The position numbers were made by a program, and so were the translations under genes. From NCBI GenBank assembly GCA_000621405.1, contig JHYK01000018.1, forward strand, positions 1 through 58,135: a stretch of DNA of 58,135 nucleotides, given 5' to 3'. The first letter of the stretch is position 1. Each line of letters begins with the position of its first letter. The DNA is from Lachnospiraceae bacterium AC3007 (GTDB lineage Bacteria; Bacillota; Clostridia; Lachnospirales; Lachnospiraceae). Below the pieces are notes generated by a model. It saw only the letters and a program-made list of their open reading frames with translations. It had not been told where the DNA came from and did no database searches. Positions 31,506 to 42,230 of the stretch are shown in pieces.

Positions 31506-33782
31506 ATGCAGAATTTGGAGACAGGACTGGATACGCTTACCAGAAAACTGTACGGAAGGCCCATAAGCCAGGTAACTGATGCGGAGATGTATCATGTGCT
31601 GCTTCAGTTCACCAAGGATATGATCGCCGATAAGAAGGAGATCTCGGGCGATAAAAAGATATACTATATCTCAGCCGAATTCCTCATAGGAAAGCTGCTG
31701 TCCAATAACCTCATCAATCTCGGCGTGTATGACGAGCTCGAGGAGATACTGAACAAAAACGGCAAGTCGATCGCAGCCATAGAGAACGAAGAGCCGGAGC
31801 CTTCACTCGGCAACGGCGGCCTCGGAAGGCTTGCTGCCTGCTTCATGGATTCCATAGCGACTCTCGGACTTCCCGGAGCCGGCATAGGTCTTAATTATCA
31901 CTTCGGCCTCTTCAAGCAGGTCTTTAAGGACAGGCTGCAGATGGCAGAGAAGAATGACTGGATAGAGAAAAACAGCTGGCTCAACAAGACCGATACGACC
32001 TTCACCGTGGAATTCGGAGGGGGAAAGAAGGTCGAGTCCGTGCTTTACGATATAGACGTGGTAGGGTACGAGAACGGCGTGGACAAGCTGCATCTCTTCG
32101 ACCTCAAGACCCTCGATGAATCGATAGTTAAGAGCGGCATTGATTTCGATAAAGAGGATATAGAGAAGAACCTCACGCTCTTCCTCTATCCCGATGATTC
32201 CGACGAGGCAGGCAATCTGCTCCGCATATATCAGCAGTACTTCATGGTATCAAACGGCGCCCAGCTCATCATAAAAGAGCTGAAGGATGCCGGACGCGAT
32301 CTCTACGAGATGGATAAGTATGTGGCGATCCAGATCAATGATACGCATCCCACTATGGTCATACCCGAGCTCATCAGGCTGCTTACCTGGGACGAGGGCT
32401 TCACGATAGATGATGCAATAAAGGTCGTAAGCCGCACATGCGCTTATACCAACCATACTATCCTCGCAGAGGCGCTTGAGAAGTGGCCGCTCGAGTATCT
32501 CAACAAGGTTGTGCCGCAGCTCGTGCCCATCATCAAGGAACTGTCCGCGCGCATAGCAAAGACCAACAAGGATCCGAAGGTTCAGATCATCGATGAAGAC
32601 AAGCGCGTGCACATGGCGCATATCGACATACACTACGGATATTCCGTGAACGGTGTCGCAGCCATACATACGGATATACTGAAGAATACCGAGCTGAATG
32701 CATTCTACAAGCTGTATCCCGATAAGTTCAACAACAAGACAAACGGCATCACCTTCCGCCGCTGGCTCTTATCCTGCAACCGTCCTCTTGCAAAGCTTCT
32801 GGACGACACGATAGGGACGGGCTACAGGAAGGATGCGGATAAGCTCGAGGATCTGCTGAAATATAAGGATGACGAGGCCGTGCTCACAAAAATCGCCGAC
32901 ATCAAGAAGCAGAAGAAGGCTGAGCTCATAGAGTTTGTAAAGAAGAACGAAGGCGTCGAACTCGATCCTGATTCGATCTTCGATATCCAGGTGAAGCGTC
33001 TGCATGAATATAAGAGACAGCAGATGAATGCGCTCTACATCATACACAAGTATCTCGAGATTAAGGGCGGAAAGAAGCCAAAGAGGCCCATCACCTGCAT
33101 CTTCGGAGCAAAGGCAGCTCCCGCTTATGTGATAGCAAAGGATATCATACATCTCCTTCTCGTGCTGCAGGAGATCGTAAATAACGACCCTGATGTGTCG
33201 CCTTATCTCAAGGTGCTCATGGTCACGAACTACAACGTAAGCTACGCTGAGAAGCTGATCCCTGCCTGCGATGTCTCGGAGCAGATATCTCTTGCATCCA
33301 AGGAGGCATCAGGCACTTCAAACATGAAGTTCATGCTGAACGGCGCGGTTACGCTCGGCACCGATGACGGCGCCAATGTCGAGATACACGACCTTGTGGG
33401 TGACGACAATATCTTCATCTTCGGCGTCGATTCCGATACGGTCATTAAGCACTACGAGAAGGCCGACTATGTATCAAAGGACTACTACAAGAAGTCTCCT
33501 GTGATAAAGGAGGCCGTGGACTTTATAACAGGCCCCGAGGCGCTGAAGGTCGGACATAAGGAGAACCTTGAGAGACTCTACAAGGAGCTGCTGAACAAGG
33601 ACTGGTTCATGACACTGCTCGATCTCGAAGACTATATCGCAAAGAAGGATGAGATCTTCGAGGCCTATGAGGATCAGGAGAAGTGGCGCCGCATGATGCT
33701 CGTGAACGTCGCAAAGGCAGGCTTCTTCTCATCAGACAGGACCATCGCAGAGTACGACAGGGACATCTGGCATCTGAAGTAG
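31506..33782 (+). CDS. glgP: Glycogen/maltodextrin phosphorylase
   Basis: 758 residues from the ATG at 31506 (AAGGAG five bases upstream; the open frame reaches back to 31443). It releases glucose 1-phosphate from alpha-1,4-glucan with pyridoxal phosphate. Motifs: [30 protein letters not shown]-like [41 protein letters not shown], and the cofactor-lysine region [20 protein letters not shown]. Length is slightly below the roughly 800-residue norm. Convergent with the Ntn hydrolase gene 19 bases away. Confidence 0.95.
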   Translation: MQNLETGLDTLTRKLYGRPISQVTDAEMYHVLLQFTKDMIADKKEISGDKKIYYISAEFLIGKLLSNNLINLGVYDELEEILNKNGKSIAAIENEEPEPSLGNGGLGRLAACFMDSIATLGLPGAGIGLNYHFGLFKQVFKDRLQMAEKNDWIEKNSWLNKTDTTFTVEFGGGKKVESVLYDIDVVGYENGVDKLHLFDLKTLDESIVKSGIDFDKEDIEKNLTLFLYPDDSDEAGNLLRIYQQYFMVSNGAQLIIKELKDAGRDLYEMDKYVAIQINDTHPTMVIPELIRLLTWDEGFTIDDAIKVVSRTCAYTNHTILAEALEKWPLEYLNKVVPQLVPIIKELSARIAKTNKDPKVQIIDEDKRVHMAHIDIHYGYSVNGVAAIHTDILKNTELNAFYKLYPDKFNNKTNGITFRRWLLSCNRPLAKLLDDTIGTGYRKDADKLEDLLKYKDDEAVLTKIADIKKQKKAELIEFVKKNEGVELDPDSIFDIQVKRLHEYKRQQMNALYIIHKYLEIKGGKKPKRPITCIFGAKAAPAYVIAKDIIHLLLVLQEIVNNDPDVSPYLKVLMVTNYNVSYAEKLIPACDVSEQISLASKEASGTSNMKFMLNGAVTLGTDDGANVEIHDLVGDDNIFIFGVDSDTVIKHYEKADYVSKDYYKKSPVIKEAVDFITGPEALKVGHKENLERLYKELLNKDWFMTLLDLEDYIAKKDEIFEAYEDQEKWRRMMLVNVAKAGFFSSDRTIAEYDRDIWHLK

Positions 33783-33801
33783 ATCCTGATAAGTTCTGAG
33801 C

Positions 33802-34965
33802 TTATTCTACGTCATAGTGATATACGGTTGAATAATCCGGATTCACGTAGATATCGACACACCGGTCAGTGTTATTATATATGGCGCTGTACTGGGTCAG
33901 CGAGGTGAGCTCACCGGTATATTCCTGCGTTACCGAATGGAGGAGCTCCTTTATTTCGTCGTTGCTCATTGTGAGAGTACCGTCCGGGGCGTTTTCTGCT
34001 TTATAGGACATGATCTTCTTGAATCTTTCGTATCCGTGTCCGTAGCCGAATCTGTAATTTCCCGGATTGCTCTCCGGAGGGATGTATGCTTCTTTTAAGG
34101 CGCCGTTGCGATAGCAGTCCTCCGCGTCATCGAAAGCCACATAAAAGTTAGTGACTATATCCGTATACGTCACAACAAGGGTATTGTTACGCCATTCTAA
34201 TACCGCGCTCTTCCCGGAATCATCGGTAACGAACATATGGTAATCAGCGCCGAACGTATTGATCAGATTTCTGTTCTCTGCCAGTTCGACAGCCTCGTCG
34301 ACGGATGCGCAATTATCAAGGATCTGCCTCAGCAGTCCCGTGATGATGTCCGAATCTTTACCTTCATCTGTCTGAAAAACGGCAGTCTCACCTTCCTTAA
34401 GATCAAGGGCAAGAACCGATACCGAAAGACCTTTTTCATTGATCCCGTCCACACAGATATACGGAGACAGAGCCAGCAGCACATCCGTGAGTTTTCCTTC
34501 ATCGAGAGATCCCTCTGCGTAATCCAGTCCTATGCGTGAAAGCATTGCGATATCGGCGAGGGCGACAGATCTGTATCTGCCCTTGGGATTGCATCTGATG
34601 ACCAGGTTAAGGCCCGTAGTGTTGCCGTTCTTATCCTTATGAGCCAGGTCATAATTGCGTCCCGTCCTGTAACCTCCGTCGGTGCTCGCAGTATAGAATG
34701 CCGAACAGCCGCCGTCCCTGACAGGCTTGAGCTTATCAAATAGAAAGGTAACAAAAGGCGAATCGTAGTCGCCCGTATATTCCATATAATAAAGACGTCC
34801 TCTGTCATCTTCTTTCTGAGGCGTGGTATAGAAACTCTTTAAGTGAAGATACGAAAAGACCAGGAATGATAACAAAAGCACTATCAGTATTCCAAATATT
34901 AGCAGCACCCTGAGCACGATCTTCCCCGCTTTATGTTCTTTTTTCACTTCGATATCCTGTGTCAT
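33802..34965 (-). CDS. Membrane-anchored linear-amide C-N hydrolase (choloylglycine hydrolase/Ntn family)
   Basis: 387 residues from the ATG at 34965 (AAGGAG five bases upstream; ATG 34968 is too close and a longer frame to 35046 lacks a site). Cytoplasmic basic start, membrane span at about 16-40, then the catalytic domain outside. The nucleophile should be Cys87 in RDGGCSAFYT, the GCxxF pattern of choloylglycine/penicillin-V acylase-like enzymes; TGRNYDL, GINEKGLSVSVLALDL and a late YNNTDRCVDIY region complete the Ntn fold. Ntn enzymes expose the Cys by self-cleavage, so the anchor may be cut off. Substrate unknown (acyl amides). Confidence 0.82.
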   Translation of the reverse strand: MTQDIEVKKEHKAGKIVLRVLLIFGILIVLLLSFLVFSYLHLKSFYTTPQKEDDRGRLYYMEYTGDYDSPFVTFLFDKLKPVRDGGCSAFYTASTDGGYRTGRNYDLAHKDKNGNTTGLNLVIRCNPKGRYRSVALADIAMLSRIGLDYAEGSLDEGKLTDVLLALSPYICVDGINEKGLSVSVLALDLKEGETAVFQTDEGKDSDIITGLLRQILDNCASVDEAVELAENRNLINTFGADYHMFVTDDSGKSAVLEWRNNTLVVTYTDIVTNFYVAFDDAEDCYRNGALKEAYIPPESNPGNYRFGYGHGYERFKKIMSYKAENAPDGTLTMSNDEIKELLHSVTQEYTGELTSLTQYSAIYNNTDRCVDIYVNPDYSTVYHYDVE

Positions 34966-35075
34966 CATGTCTCCTTTGCCGGCAGCTTCCGCGCCATTAT
35001 TCTTTAGTGTATCATACCACTTTTTGTTCCTGCTATCGAAACACATTTGTTTAAGGATATACTATTGGCTTATCG

Positions 35076-35084
35076 TGTTATAAT
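35076..35084 (+). promoter_or_regulatory. Extended -10 promoter of the partner-switching operon
   Basis: TGTTATAAT matches TGn-TATAAT exactly. Transcription from near 35091 leaves only about six bases before an ATG at 35097, which supports a downstream start for the first phosphatase (GTG 35166). Confidence 0.5.
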
Positions 35085-35165
35085 TAGAACAGTTGTATGT
35101 CAGTGATCATGCCTGAAACTGATCATCTGATGCGGCACAGAAGACAGGAACAGAAGGAGATTGCC

Positions 35166-37358
35166 GTGAAGGGGAAAGGTCCTCTTATTCCAAAGGGATT
35201 TGCCGGTAAGATAATAAAGATCTTTATTGCTTTCGCTCTCGTTATGGGTGTGACATATCTTGCAGTGTTTGCGGTACAGCTGTCAGCCCTGCATATCAAG
35301 ATCATCGAAGATGAAGAAGCCCAGCTTGGCGTTGTTGCCGGACACTCTGAAGAATCAATGACGGCCATAACCGAGGAGAATCTTACAGCTCTGATCAAAT
35401 GGGCGGCAGACAGGACGGATGATGAATTCTGGATCGCTGCTCATGATCTCAGAATACTTCAGGGACAGGTGTCCGAGATCTTCCGTAATCCCGGGAATTA
35501 CGAAAGAAGACCTGTCTATCCGGCCAGCGCTAAGAATGCCGGGAAGCCTGCGCTACAGTTTCTATGTCCCGGTGATTACGAGAATAATACCCCGGAAGAA
35601 ATGGAAATGATCGAGCGCCTGGCTAATCTTGAGCCCATGTTCCGCGAGTCCCTGGTAAAGAATGACTTTAATGTGGATGTGGGAGTTGCCACCATGGAAG
35701 GACTCTGTCTTGATATGGACAGGCTCTCGGAAAAAAAGATAAGCGAAGACGGAACTCCTGTATCTATTGATGTCAGAGGTGAGGACTGGTATCTGGGCGC
35801 TATCGAGAGGGGAGATATTTTCTTTTATCCGATACACAGCCTGATCTATGATTTTGATGAAGTAGCCTACGCTGCGCCCGTATATGTGGATGATGAGCTG
35901 GTGGCTGTCCTGGAGGGTTCTATCCAGATGGATCTTTTGAGAAGCTTTCTTGAAGACCGTGATCTGGGAGAATCCGGCTTCACCGTTCTCATAAGTGATA
36001 ATGGTCAGCTGGCATGCTCTCCGAGGGCATCGGGGGAATTAAAGACTGCGGAAGACTACTCGCTTGATATAAGAGACAGTGTCAATCCCGAACTGAAGGA
36101 AGCGATCGATAAGGGACTCTCGGGAGAAACAGGCGTTACGAGGGTTACTGTGGATGGCGAGGAATACTATGCCGCATATGGTTATATCGGGTCCTGCGGC
36201 TGGACACAGATCATATTCGTATCCGTTGAAGAAGTGATGAACCCAACCCATACACTTCTGGATGAGATGAGAGATATCTCCCGTCAGGGTATCATTGAAC
36301 AGCAGAAAAGATTCCTGAGATCAGGTATAGTTACTCTTATTATTTTTCTTGTAATTCTCGTGACCGGTATCGTGGTCGTCAGCGAGGCGGCAAAGAAGCG
36401 GGCCAGGCCGATAGCCCTTATGGCAGAACGTGTCGGGGGGATCGAGGGGGACCATATGTCCTTTGAGATGGATGAGTCATATAAAACGGGAGATGAGATA
36501 CAGATCCTGGCAGAGAGTTTCGAAGAATCCCTGAACAAGACCACAAAATATGTCGATGAACTGCTTTCCATCACGTCGGAGAAAGAGAGAGTCAATACGG
36601 AACTGACCCTTGCGACGCGTATTCAGGCCGATATGCTTCCCAGTAAATTCCCGGCATTTCCTGACAGAACCGAATTTGATATATATGCATCGATGACGCC
36701 GGCGAGAGAGGTTGGAGGAGACTTCTACGACTTCTTCTTTGTCGGAGATAACAAACTAGCCCTGGTTATAGCGGATGTGTCGGGTAAGGGTGTGCCCGCA
36801 GCAATGTTCATGATGATGTCCAAGACCATGATCCAGAACAGGGTCATCGAGAACAATGATGTGGCAAAGGTCCTGGAAGACGTGAATAATGCGATATGCG
36901 ACAATAACCGGGAGAAGATGTTCGTAACTGTCTGGCTCGGAATACTGGACCTTCAGACCGGTGTGCTGGAGGCCGTCAATGCAGGTCATGAGTATCCTGT
37001 AGTCAAGGAACCGGATGGGCCTTTTGAGAGACTTAAAGATAAGCATGGCTTTGTTATCGGCGGGATCAAGAATATGAAATATACCGGATATCAGTTATTG
37101 ATGAAACCGGGATCGAAGCTGTTCTTATATACGGACGGTGTGCCGGAGGCTATGAATGAAGCAGGTGAACTGTTCGGTATCGAGCGCACGCTTCAGGCGC
37201 TTAACAAAGTTGCAGATAGCAAGCCCGAAGAAATACTGGCAAATGTATCCCGGGAAGTCAGGAAGTATGTGGGAGCGGCAGAACAGTTTGATGACCTGAC
37301 CATGCTATGTATCGAGTACTACGGCAGCAGTTCTAAGGAGCGTGTTGATGAAGAATAA
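35166..37358 (+). CDS. Sensor PP2C (SpoIIE/RsbU-type) phosphatase: dCache-HAMP-PP2C
   Basis: 730 residues from GTG 35166, chosen for AAGGAG six bases upstream and because the paralogue's start aligns there (KGKG...GKIIKIF versus KNKGIAEKMIRFF). A longer frame to 35097 exists. Order: span at about 17-40, outside Cache-type sensor (about 41-375; ESGFTVLISDNGQLACSPRA, AAYGYIGSCGWTQIIFVS), second span (about 377-397), HAMP (RPIALMAERVGGIEG...SYKTGDEIQILAESFE), short coil, then the PP2C domain (IQADMLPSKFP, REVGGDFYDFF, IADVSGKGVPAAMFMMM, NAGHEYP, LFLYTDGVPEA, EQFDDLTMLCIEY). Metal Asp residues are in place. It should dephosphorylate a STAS antagonist such as the 40109 product. Confidence 0.92.
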   Translation: MKGKGPLIPKGFAGKIIKIFIAFALVMGVTYLAVFAVQLSALHIKIIEDEEAQLGVVAGHSEESMTAITEENLTALIKWAADRTDDEFWIAAHDLRILQGQVSEIFRNPGNYERRPVYPASAKNAGKPALQFLCPGDYENNTPEEMEMIERLANLEPMFRESLVKNDFNVDVGVATMEGLCLDMDRLSEKKISEDGTPVSIDVRGEDWYLGAIERGDIFFYPIHSLIYDFDEVAYAAPVYVDDELVAVLEGSIQMDLLRSFLEDRDLGESGFTVLISDNGQLACSPRASGELKTAEDYSLDIRDSVNPELKEAIDKGLSGETGVTRVTVDGEEYYAAYGYIGSCGWTQIIFVSVEEVMNPTHTLLDEMRDISRQGIIEQQKRFLRSGIVTLIIFLVILVTGIVVVSEAAKKRARPIALMAERVGGIEGDHMSFEMDESYKTGDEIQILAESFEESLNKTTKYVDELLSITSEKERVNTELTLATRIQADMLPSKFPAFPDRTEFDIYASMTPAREVGGDFYDFFFVGDNKLALVIADVSGKGVPAAMFMMMSKTMIQNRVIENNDVAKVLEDVNNAICDNNREKMFVTVWLGILDLQTGVLEAVNAGHEYPVVKEPDGPFERLKDKHGFVIGGIKNMKYTGYQLLMKPGSKLFLYTDGVPEAMNEAGELFGIERTLQALNKVADSKPEEILANVSREVRKYVGAAEQFDDLTMLCIEYYGSSSKERVDEE

Positions 37359-39933
37359 AGGGATCGCGGAAAAAATGATACGCTTCTTTGTAGTATTTGG
37401 ATTAGCCATGGGACTGATCTTCATGGCTGTATTCGGGTATCATCTGATCGCACTCCATAACATGACAGTATCGGGAGAGAAGGACCAGCTGGAGCTCCTG
37501 TCGGAGAGATCGGGCAAGGCCATGACCGATATAACGGAGAAGAATCTTGAATCTCTTAATGCGTCTGCCATAGAGAGGACTGACGATGAGTTCCGCATAG
37601 CAAGGCAGGATCTTATCTCTCTCAGGAGTCAGGTGGAAGATGTATTCCGTAATCCTGATAATTACAAGGCCCGGAAGATCGATCCTCCAAAGAAAGACGG
37701 TGAAGCAACGCCCAGGCTCCTGCTCCTTGCACCGGACGGTTATGAGAACATAAGTCCAAAGACTTATGAAACGATGCAGAGGCTTGCTAATCTGGAACCC
37801 ATGATGAAGGGGATAGTCCTTTCCGACGAATATGACATTGACACTTGCATAAGCACTATGGATGGAGTAACGCTGGTCTTTGACAGACTGGCTGATGAAA
37901 AGATCGATGAGAATGGTAATGTCATAGACTATGATGCAAGGGATAGTGTGTGGTTTGACGGAGCTCTCGAAGAAGGGGATGTGTTCTTTGCGGCAAGAGA
38001 AGAAAGTCCGTTATATGAAGATGATGATGTGGTATACAGTATCCCGGTATATGTGGACGGCAAAGCCGTGGCAGTCATAGAAGGCTGCATGGATCTGAAG
38101 GGTATGTTCCAGTTCATGACAGGACGTGAGATCGGAGAGTCGGGATTTACGATACTTATTTCAGAGGATGGTCAGTTGTTATATTCCACCAGAGAAGACG
38201 GAGAACTGAAAAAAGACAGGGATGATCCGCCGGACATAAGAAACAGTCTTAATCCGGAGCTTAAGGCTGTTATAGATAAGGGACTTACGGGTGAGACAGG
38301 CGTAGAGAAGGTTGAAGTCGACGGGGAAGAATTCTATGCCGCATACGGATCGATACCCACATCCCGATGGGCACAGGTCATCTTCGTATCGGTTGATGAG
38401 GTCACGGAAACCGCCCGGAACCTTCAGACGGATATGGAAAAAAACTCTGTGGAAATGATCTCCCGAGAGGACAGGGCTTATCAGATCTCGGCGGTATTGG
38501 CAGCGTTTGTCTTTATTCTTATCATGATCCTTGGATATGTCTTTGTAAGAAAAAAGACGAGGCAGGCAACTGCTCCGATCACAAAGATGAAGGAGAGCCT
38601 GAGCGAATATAAGGGCGTCAATATGTTCTTTGAAGTTCAGGATGAATACAGGACCGGTGATGAGATACAGGTGCTGGCGGAGAGCTTCGAATCCCTTGCG
38701 GGGAAGATGAGGGATTACGTGGATGAGATAGTAGATGAGATGGCCACGAAGTCAAAAGTCAGGACGGAGCTTGCGCTTGCTACCAAGATCCAGGCCGATA
38801 TGCTGCCCAATATCTTCCCGGCATATCCGGAGAGACCGGAGTTCAATATATATGCATCCATGACTCCGGCGAAAGAGGTGGGAGGAGATTTCTATGATTT
38901 CTTCTTCCTTGGAGAGGGCCATCTGGCGATGGTCATGGCTGACGTATCCGGTAAGGGCGTGCCTGCGGCTATGTTTATGATGATGGCCAAGTGCCTGATC
39001 CAGAGTCAGCTTATCGCCACCAGGGATCCCGCAAAGGTGCTCGAAAAAGTCAATAACCTTATCTGCGCCAATAACAAGGAGAATATGTTCGTTACGGTAT
39101 GGGTGGGTATCCTTGCGATCGATACCGGCGTACTTGTGGCGTCCAACGGAGGACATGAATTCCCGATATTCAGGGAACCGGACAGTGATTTTGAGATCAT
39201 CAAAGACAAGCACGGCTTTGTCATAGGCGGTAAGGCCAATATGAAATATACCAACTATGAGATCCTGATGAAGCCCGGATCCAAACTTTTTGTATATACA
39301 GACGGGGTGCCGGAAGCTACTAACAGTAACAGGAAGCGATTCGAAATGGACAGGACCCTTGCTGCAGTGAATATCGCACCGGACGCTCCCGTTGAGGAGA
39401 TACTTGCCAATGTAGACAGTGAGGTCAGGAAGTTTGTGGGTGACGCAGAGCAGTTTGATGATCTGACAATGATGTGCATAGAGTATATCGGACCGCAGGG
39501 GGCGACTCCGGAAGAGGGGATGGTGCAAAGAGAGATCACGGTTGAAGCAAAGGTCGAGAATATTTCCCCTGTTATGAGACTCGTGAATGAGGAGCTGAAG
39601 GCTGTTGACTGTCCCGAAAAGATCAGGCGGCAGATCGATGTGGCGGTAGATGAGATATACGGTAATATAGCTCTATATGCTTACGGGGACGGCACAGGGG
39701 ATATAACTGTACGGGTGGAGATCCCGGCAGACCGGTCACATGTGATGATAAGATTTGTTGACAGCGGAGAGCCTTTTAATCCGCTCAACTCCGGTGACCC
39801 GGATCTTACGGTATCCGCAAAGGAGCGTCCGAAGGGAGGCCTTGGGATCTATCTTGTAAAGAATACCATGGATGACATGACATATGAGTATAAAGACGGC
39901 AGGAATATCCTCAGTATAATGAAATCACTATAG
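37348..39933 (+). CDS. Sensor PP2C phosphatase with fused RsbW-like ATPase domain
   Basis: 861 residues from ATG 37348 (AAGGAG seven bases upstream), overlapping the previous gene by 11 bases. The first 720 residues repeat the preceding protein in full (span, Cache sensor, span, HAMP, PP2C with EVGGDFYDFFF, MADVSGKGVPAAMFMMMA and FVYTDGVPEATN), so the pair is a tandem duplication. The extra C-terminal 130 residues form a HATPase_c anti-sigma-kinase-type domain: VDEIYGNIALYAYGDG (N box) and PKGGLGIYLVKNTMDD (G box). Phosphatase and opposing kinase on one chain would set the phosphorylation of a STAS partner. Membrane protein; the signal is sensed outside. Confidence 0.92.
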   Translation: MKNKGIAEKMIRFFVVFGLAMGLIFMAVFGYHLIALHNMTVSGEKDQLELLSERSGKAMTDITEKNLESLNASAIERTDDEFRIARQDLISLRSQVEDVFRNPDNYKARKIDPPKKDGEATPRLLLLAPDGYENISPKTYETMQRLANLEPMMKGIVLSDEYDIDTCISTMDGVTLVFDRLADEKIDENGNVIDYDARDSVWFDGALEEGDVFFAAREESPLYEDDDVVYSIPVYVDGKAVAVIEGCMDLKGMFQFMTGREIGESGFTILISEDGQLLYSTREDGELKKDRDDPPDIRNSLNPELKAVIDKGLTGETGVEKVEVDGEEFYAAYGSIPTSRWAQVIFVSVDEVTETARNLQTDMEKNSVEMISREDRAYQISAVLAAFVFILIMILGYVFVRKKTRQATAPITKMKESLSEYKGVNMFFEVQDEYRTGDEIQVLAESFESLAGKMRDYVDEIVDEMATKSKVRTELALATKIQADMLPNIFPAYPERPEFNIYASMTPAKEVGGDFYDFFFLGEGHLAMVMADVSGKGVPAAMFMMMAKCLIQSQLIATRDPAKVLEKVNNLICANNKENMFVTVWVGILAIDTGVLVASNGGHEFPIFREPDSDFEIIKDKHGFVIGGKANMKYTNYEILMKPGSKLFVYTDGVPEATNSNRKRFEMDRTLAAVNIAPDAPVEEILANVDSEVRKFVGDAEQFDDLTMMCIEYIGPQGATPEEGMVQREITVEAKVENISPVMRLVNEELKAVDCPEKIRRQIDVAVDEIYGNIALYAYGDGTGDITVRVEIPADRSHVMIRFVDSGEPFNPLNSGDPDLTVSAKERPKGGLGIYLVKNTMDDMTYEYKDGRNILSIMKSL

Positions 39934-40108
39934 CTCTGTATCACGCATCGTTGATGCGCGGGAATAATGTCATATGTGGCGGGAGCAGATATAAAAACAG
40001 GGAATGAAGGCTGCCGGAATTTGTTAAATATATTCAGCAATGATAAGATTATCAGATATAGATCCGGGAGTAATAAGTATCAGATGATATATCAAAGGAG
40101 GTCAGATT

Positions 40109-40426
40109 ATGAGCGCAGAAAACGAAGAGTTTCAGATCAGTCAGGAGAAGGAGGGGAACAAACTCACAGTTTTCCTGAAGGGTGAGATCAATGTGGCCAC
40201 TTCAAAGGAATTTGATGATTTCATCAATGATAATCTTGAAGGGGTGAGCGAACTAGAATTTGATCTTAAGGAAGTTGACTTTGTCTCATCGGCAGGGCTC
40301 AGAGTATTCCTCAATGCACAGAAGATCATGGATAAGCAGGGCAGCATGCTGATCCGGAACATGTCGGAAGATGTATTCAATGTCTTCGAGATGACAGGTT
40401 TCTCCGATGTGGTGAACATTGTATAA
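40109..40426 (+). CDS. STAS-domain anti-anti-sigma factor-like protein
   Basis: 105 residues, a single STAS domain as in RsbV/SpoIIAA. The phospho-site region is VDFVSSAGLRVF, with Ser60 the likely phosphorylated residue. AAAGGAGG precedes the ATG by six to seven bases. A 175-base gap separates it from the phosphatase pair, with no clear terminator, so cotranscription is possible. It is the expected substrate of the PP2C domains upstream and of the ATPase domains at 39.5 and 44.1 kb. No sigma factor lies nearby, so the output may not be transcription. Confidence 0.93.
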   Translation: MSAENEEFQISQEKEGNKLTVFLKGEINVATSKEFDDFINDNLEGVSELEFDLKEVDFVSSAGLRVFLNAQKIMDKQGSMLIRNMSEDVFNVFEMTGFSDVVNIV

Positions 40427-40439
40427 AGAGGACAGACGG

Positions 40440-42179
40440 ATGAGAAAACAAAGTGCGGACATTAAGGAAATATCTTCAAAAGTAAAAGAAACTTCGATGA
40501 ACCTTGCAATAACCAAGGTTCTGATCCACAGGGGCAGGAAGGCTCTCCGTGATATTGATGATAATTCAAAGCGGGCGATCGCCATGTCCGAAGAGCTTTT
40601 GATGAAACTGCTCGATGAGAATAAGGATACGGAATACGGCAGGTTATATGATTTTGCCAATATAAGAAGCATCGAGGAATACAAGGAAAAGGTGCCTCTT
40701 TCGACTTATGATGATTATGAGCCGTATATTAAACGTATGGTCGAGGATAATGAAAATAACCTCCTGACCGTAAGACCGCCGAAGCATTATGCACTGAGCT
40801 CGGGAAGTGTGGGAGTGCCCAAGCATATCCCCGTATCTCAGGAAGAACTGGATATCTACAGCAAATACGGGACCAGTTTGTGTTTCGGTGTTATTGATGA
40901 ATTCTACAGGAATACGACCGGTCGCTCATTAAAACCGGGATTCGGTGTCAATCTGATCGAACTTAAATTCCAGGATACAAAGCACGGCGTTCCCAAGGGA
41001 GCCATATCCGGTAATATAATGAAGCAGGTCAAGGATATCACGGAATATGTCCTTACTTCTCCGTGGGATGTCATCAATCCTCAGGCGGAGATGGATCTTA
41101 AGTATCTGAGGGCAAGATTCGCTCTTGAAAGAGAAGATGTTACATTCCTTGTCGGAGCTTTCATGACAGCGCTGGTCGATATGGTAGATTATATGCGCGC
41201 CAACTGGAAGATGCTCTGCAGAGATATCTATTACGGCAGGATCGATGAGAACATTAAGATACCTGATGAACAGCGCAGGATATTTGAGCAGCGGCTTAGT
41301 CCCAACCACAGAAGAGCAAGGAAGCTTGCGGCAGAGTTCAGGAAAGGTCCGGACGGAATACTCACGCGCATATGGCCCGGTCTGCAGTATGTTGCCGGTA
41401 TCGGCACGGGCGGCTTCTTTACTTATGCCAAGAAGATGCGCAGATATACCGGAAAGAACATACCTTACAACAACCTTACCTATGCTGCTTCAGAAGGACT
41501 TTTTGCAGCGGCCAGACATGCGGGGGATACGTCCTATGTACTCCTGCCCGAAGGCGGCTTCTATGAGTTCATTCCGGCCAATGCAGAGGACGAGTCCACA
41601 ACTCTTACCATAGATCAGCTTGAAGAGGGAGAGGACTACGAGATCGTGGTCACCAATCTGTCAGGCTTCTACAGATACAGGATCAAGGACGTGATAAGGG
41701 TGACCGGTTTCTACAACGAAGCTCCGCTTCTTCAGTTCATATACAGAAAGAGCCAGATGCTCTCCATACAGGGTGAGAAGACAAACGAAGAATCGGTCCG
41801 CTGGTCCATAGAACAGTTCATGAAGGATACGAAGCTTGTCATCAACGACTACAGTGTGTATGCCGATACGGATTCGGAGCCGGGGCATTACGTCTTCCTG
41901 ATGGAGCCTGAGACGAAGGTGCCCAAGGATAAGATAGATGAATACAGGGATGTGATAGATGCCAAGATGATGCAGGCCAATCCGTCCTACGGTGACAAGG
42001 TGAGGACCGGGGTGCTCGGTCCCATGGAACTCATCTTCTTACAGGCCGAGACTTATCAGGCATACCGTGATCTGATGATAAGAAAGGGAACCTCTCCCAA
42101 CCAGCTGAAGCCGGTCAGAGTCATAGATACTCCGATCAAGCAGAAGTTCTTCTTTACACTAAGGGAAAGGTATTCCTGA
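40440..42179 (+). CDS. GH3-family acyl-acid-amido synthetase
   Basis: 579 residues from ATG 40440 (AAGAGGA seven bases upstream), 13 bases after the STAS gene, so cotranscribed. This is the GH3 family named from auxin-responsive plant genes (not glycoside hydrolase 3). Features: YALSSGSVGVPKHIPVS (first ATP motif), YAASEGLFAAARHAG (second), YEFIPA, LSGFYRYRIKDVIRVTGFY (third) and LSIQGEKTNEESV. Plant enzymes adenylate carboxylic acids and join them to amino acids; bacterial substrates are mostly unknown. Its coupling to a partner-switching phosphorelay is notable. Confidence 0.88.
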   Translation: MRKQSADIKEISSKVKETSMNLAITKVLIHRGRKALRDIDDNSKRAIAMSEELLMKLLDENKDTEYGRLYDFANIRSIEEYKEKVPLSTYDDYEPYIKRMVEDNENNLLTVRPPKHYALSSGSVGVPKHIPVSQEELDIYSKYGTSLCFGVIDEFYRNTTGRSLKPGFGVNLIELKFQDTKHGVPKGAISGNIMKQVKDITEYVLTSPWDVINPQAEMDLKYLRARFALEREDVTFLVGAFMTALVDMVDYMRANWKMLCRDIYYGRIDENIKIPDEQRRIFEQRLSPNHRRARKLAAEFRKGPDGILTRIWPGLQYVAGIGTGGFFTYAKKMRRYTGKNIPYNNLTYAASEGLFAAARHAGDTSYVLLPEGGFYEFIPANAEDESTTLTIDQLEEGEDYEIVVTNLSGFYRYRIKDVIRVTGFYNEAPLLQFIYRKSQMLSIQGEKTNEESVRWSIEQFMKDTKLVINDYSVYADTDSEPGHYVFLMEPETKVPKDKIDEYRDVIDAKMMQANPSYGDKVRTGVLGPMELIFLQAETYQAYRDLMIRKGTSPNQLKPVRVIDTPIKQKFFFTLRERYS

Positions 42180-42182
42180 TAC

Positions 42183-42203
42183 GGGGACGGTTCTCACTGA
42201 CTT
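42183..42203 (+). repeat. Dispersed GGGGACGGTTCTCA element
   Basis: A copy of the 21-base element that occurs twice at 47213-47267 (one base different) and inverted at 45218-45230. It starts three bases after the GH3 stop codon. Confidence 0.6.
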
Positions 42204-42230
42204 ATCTGACGTGCGTCAAACAGAGGATGG

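Noticed and set aside
34237-34539. 100-codon plus-strand frame
   Set aside because: Antisense to the Ntn-hydrolase gene, no ribosome site, no recognisable protein.
38752-39528. 258-codon minus-strand frame
   Set aside because: Antisense to the PP2C and linker part of the 37348 phosphatase, whose motifs are clear; no ribosome site.
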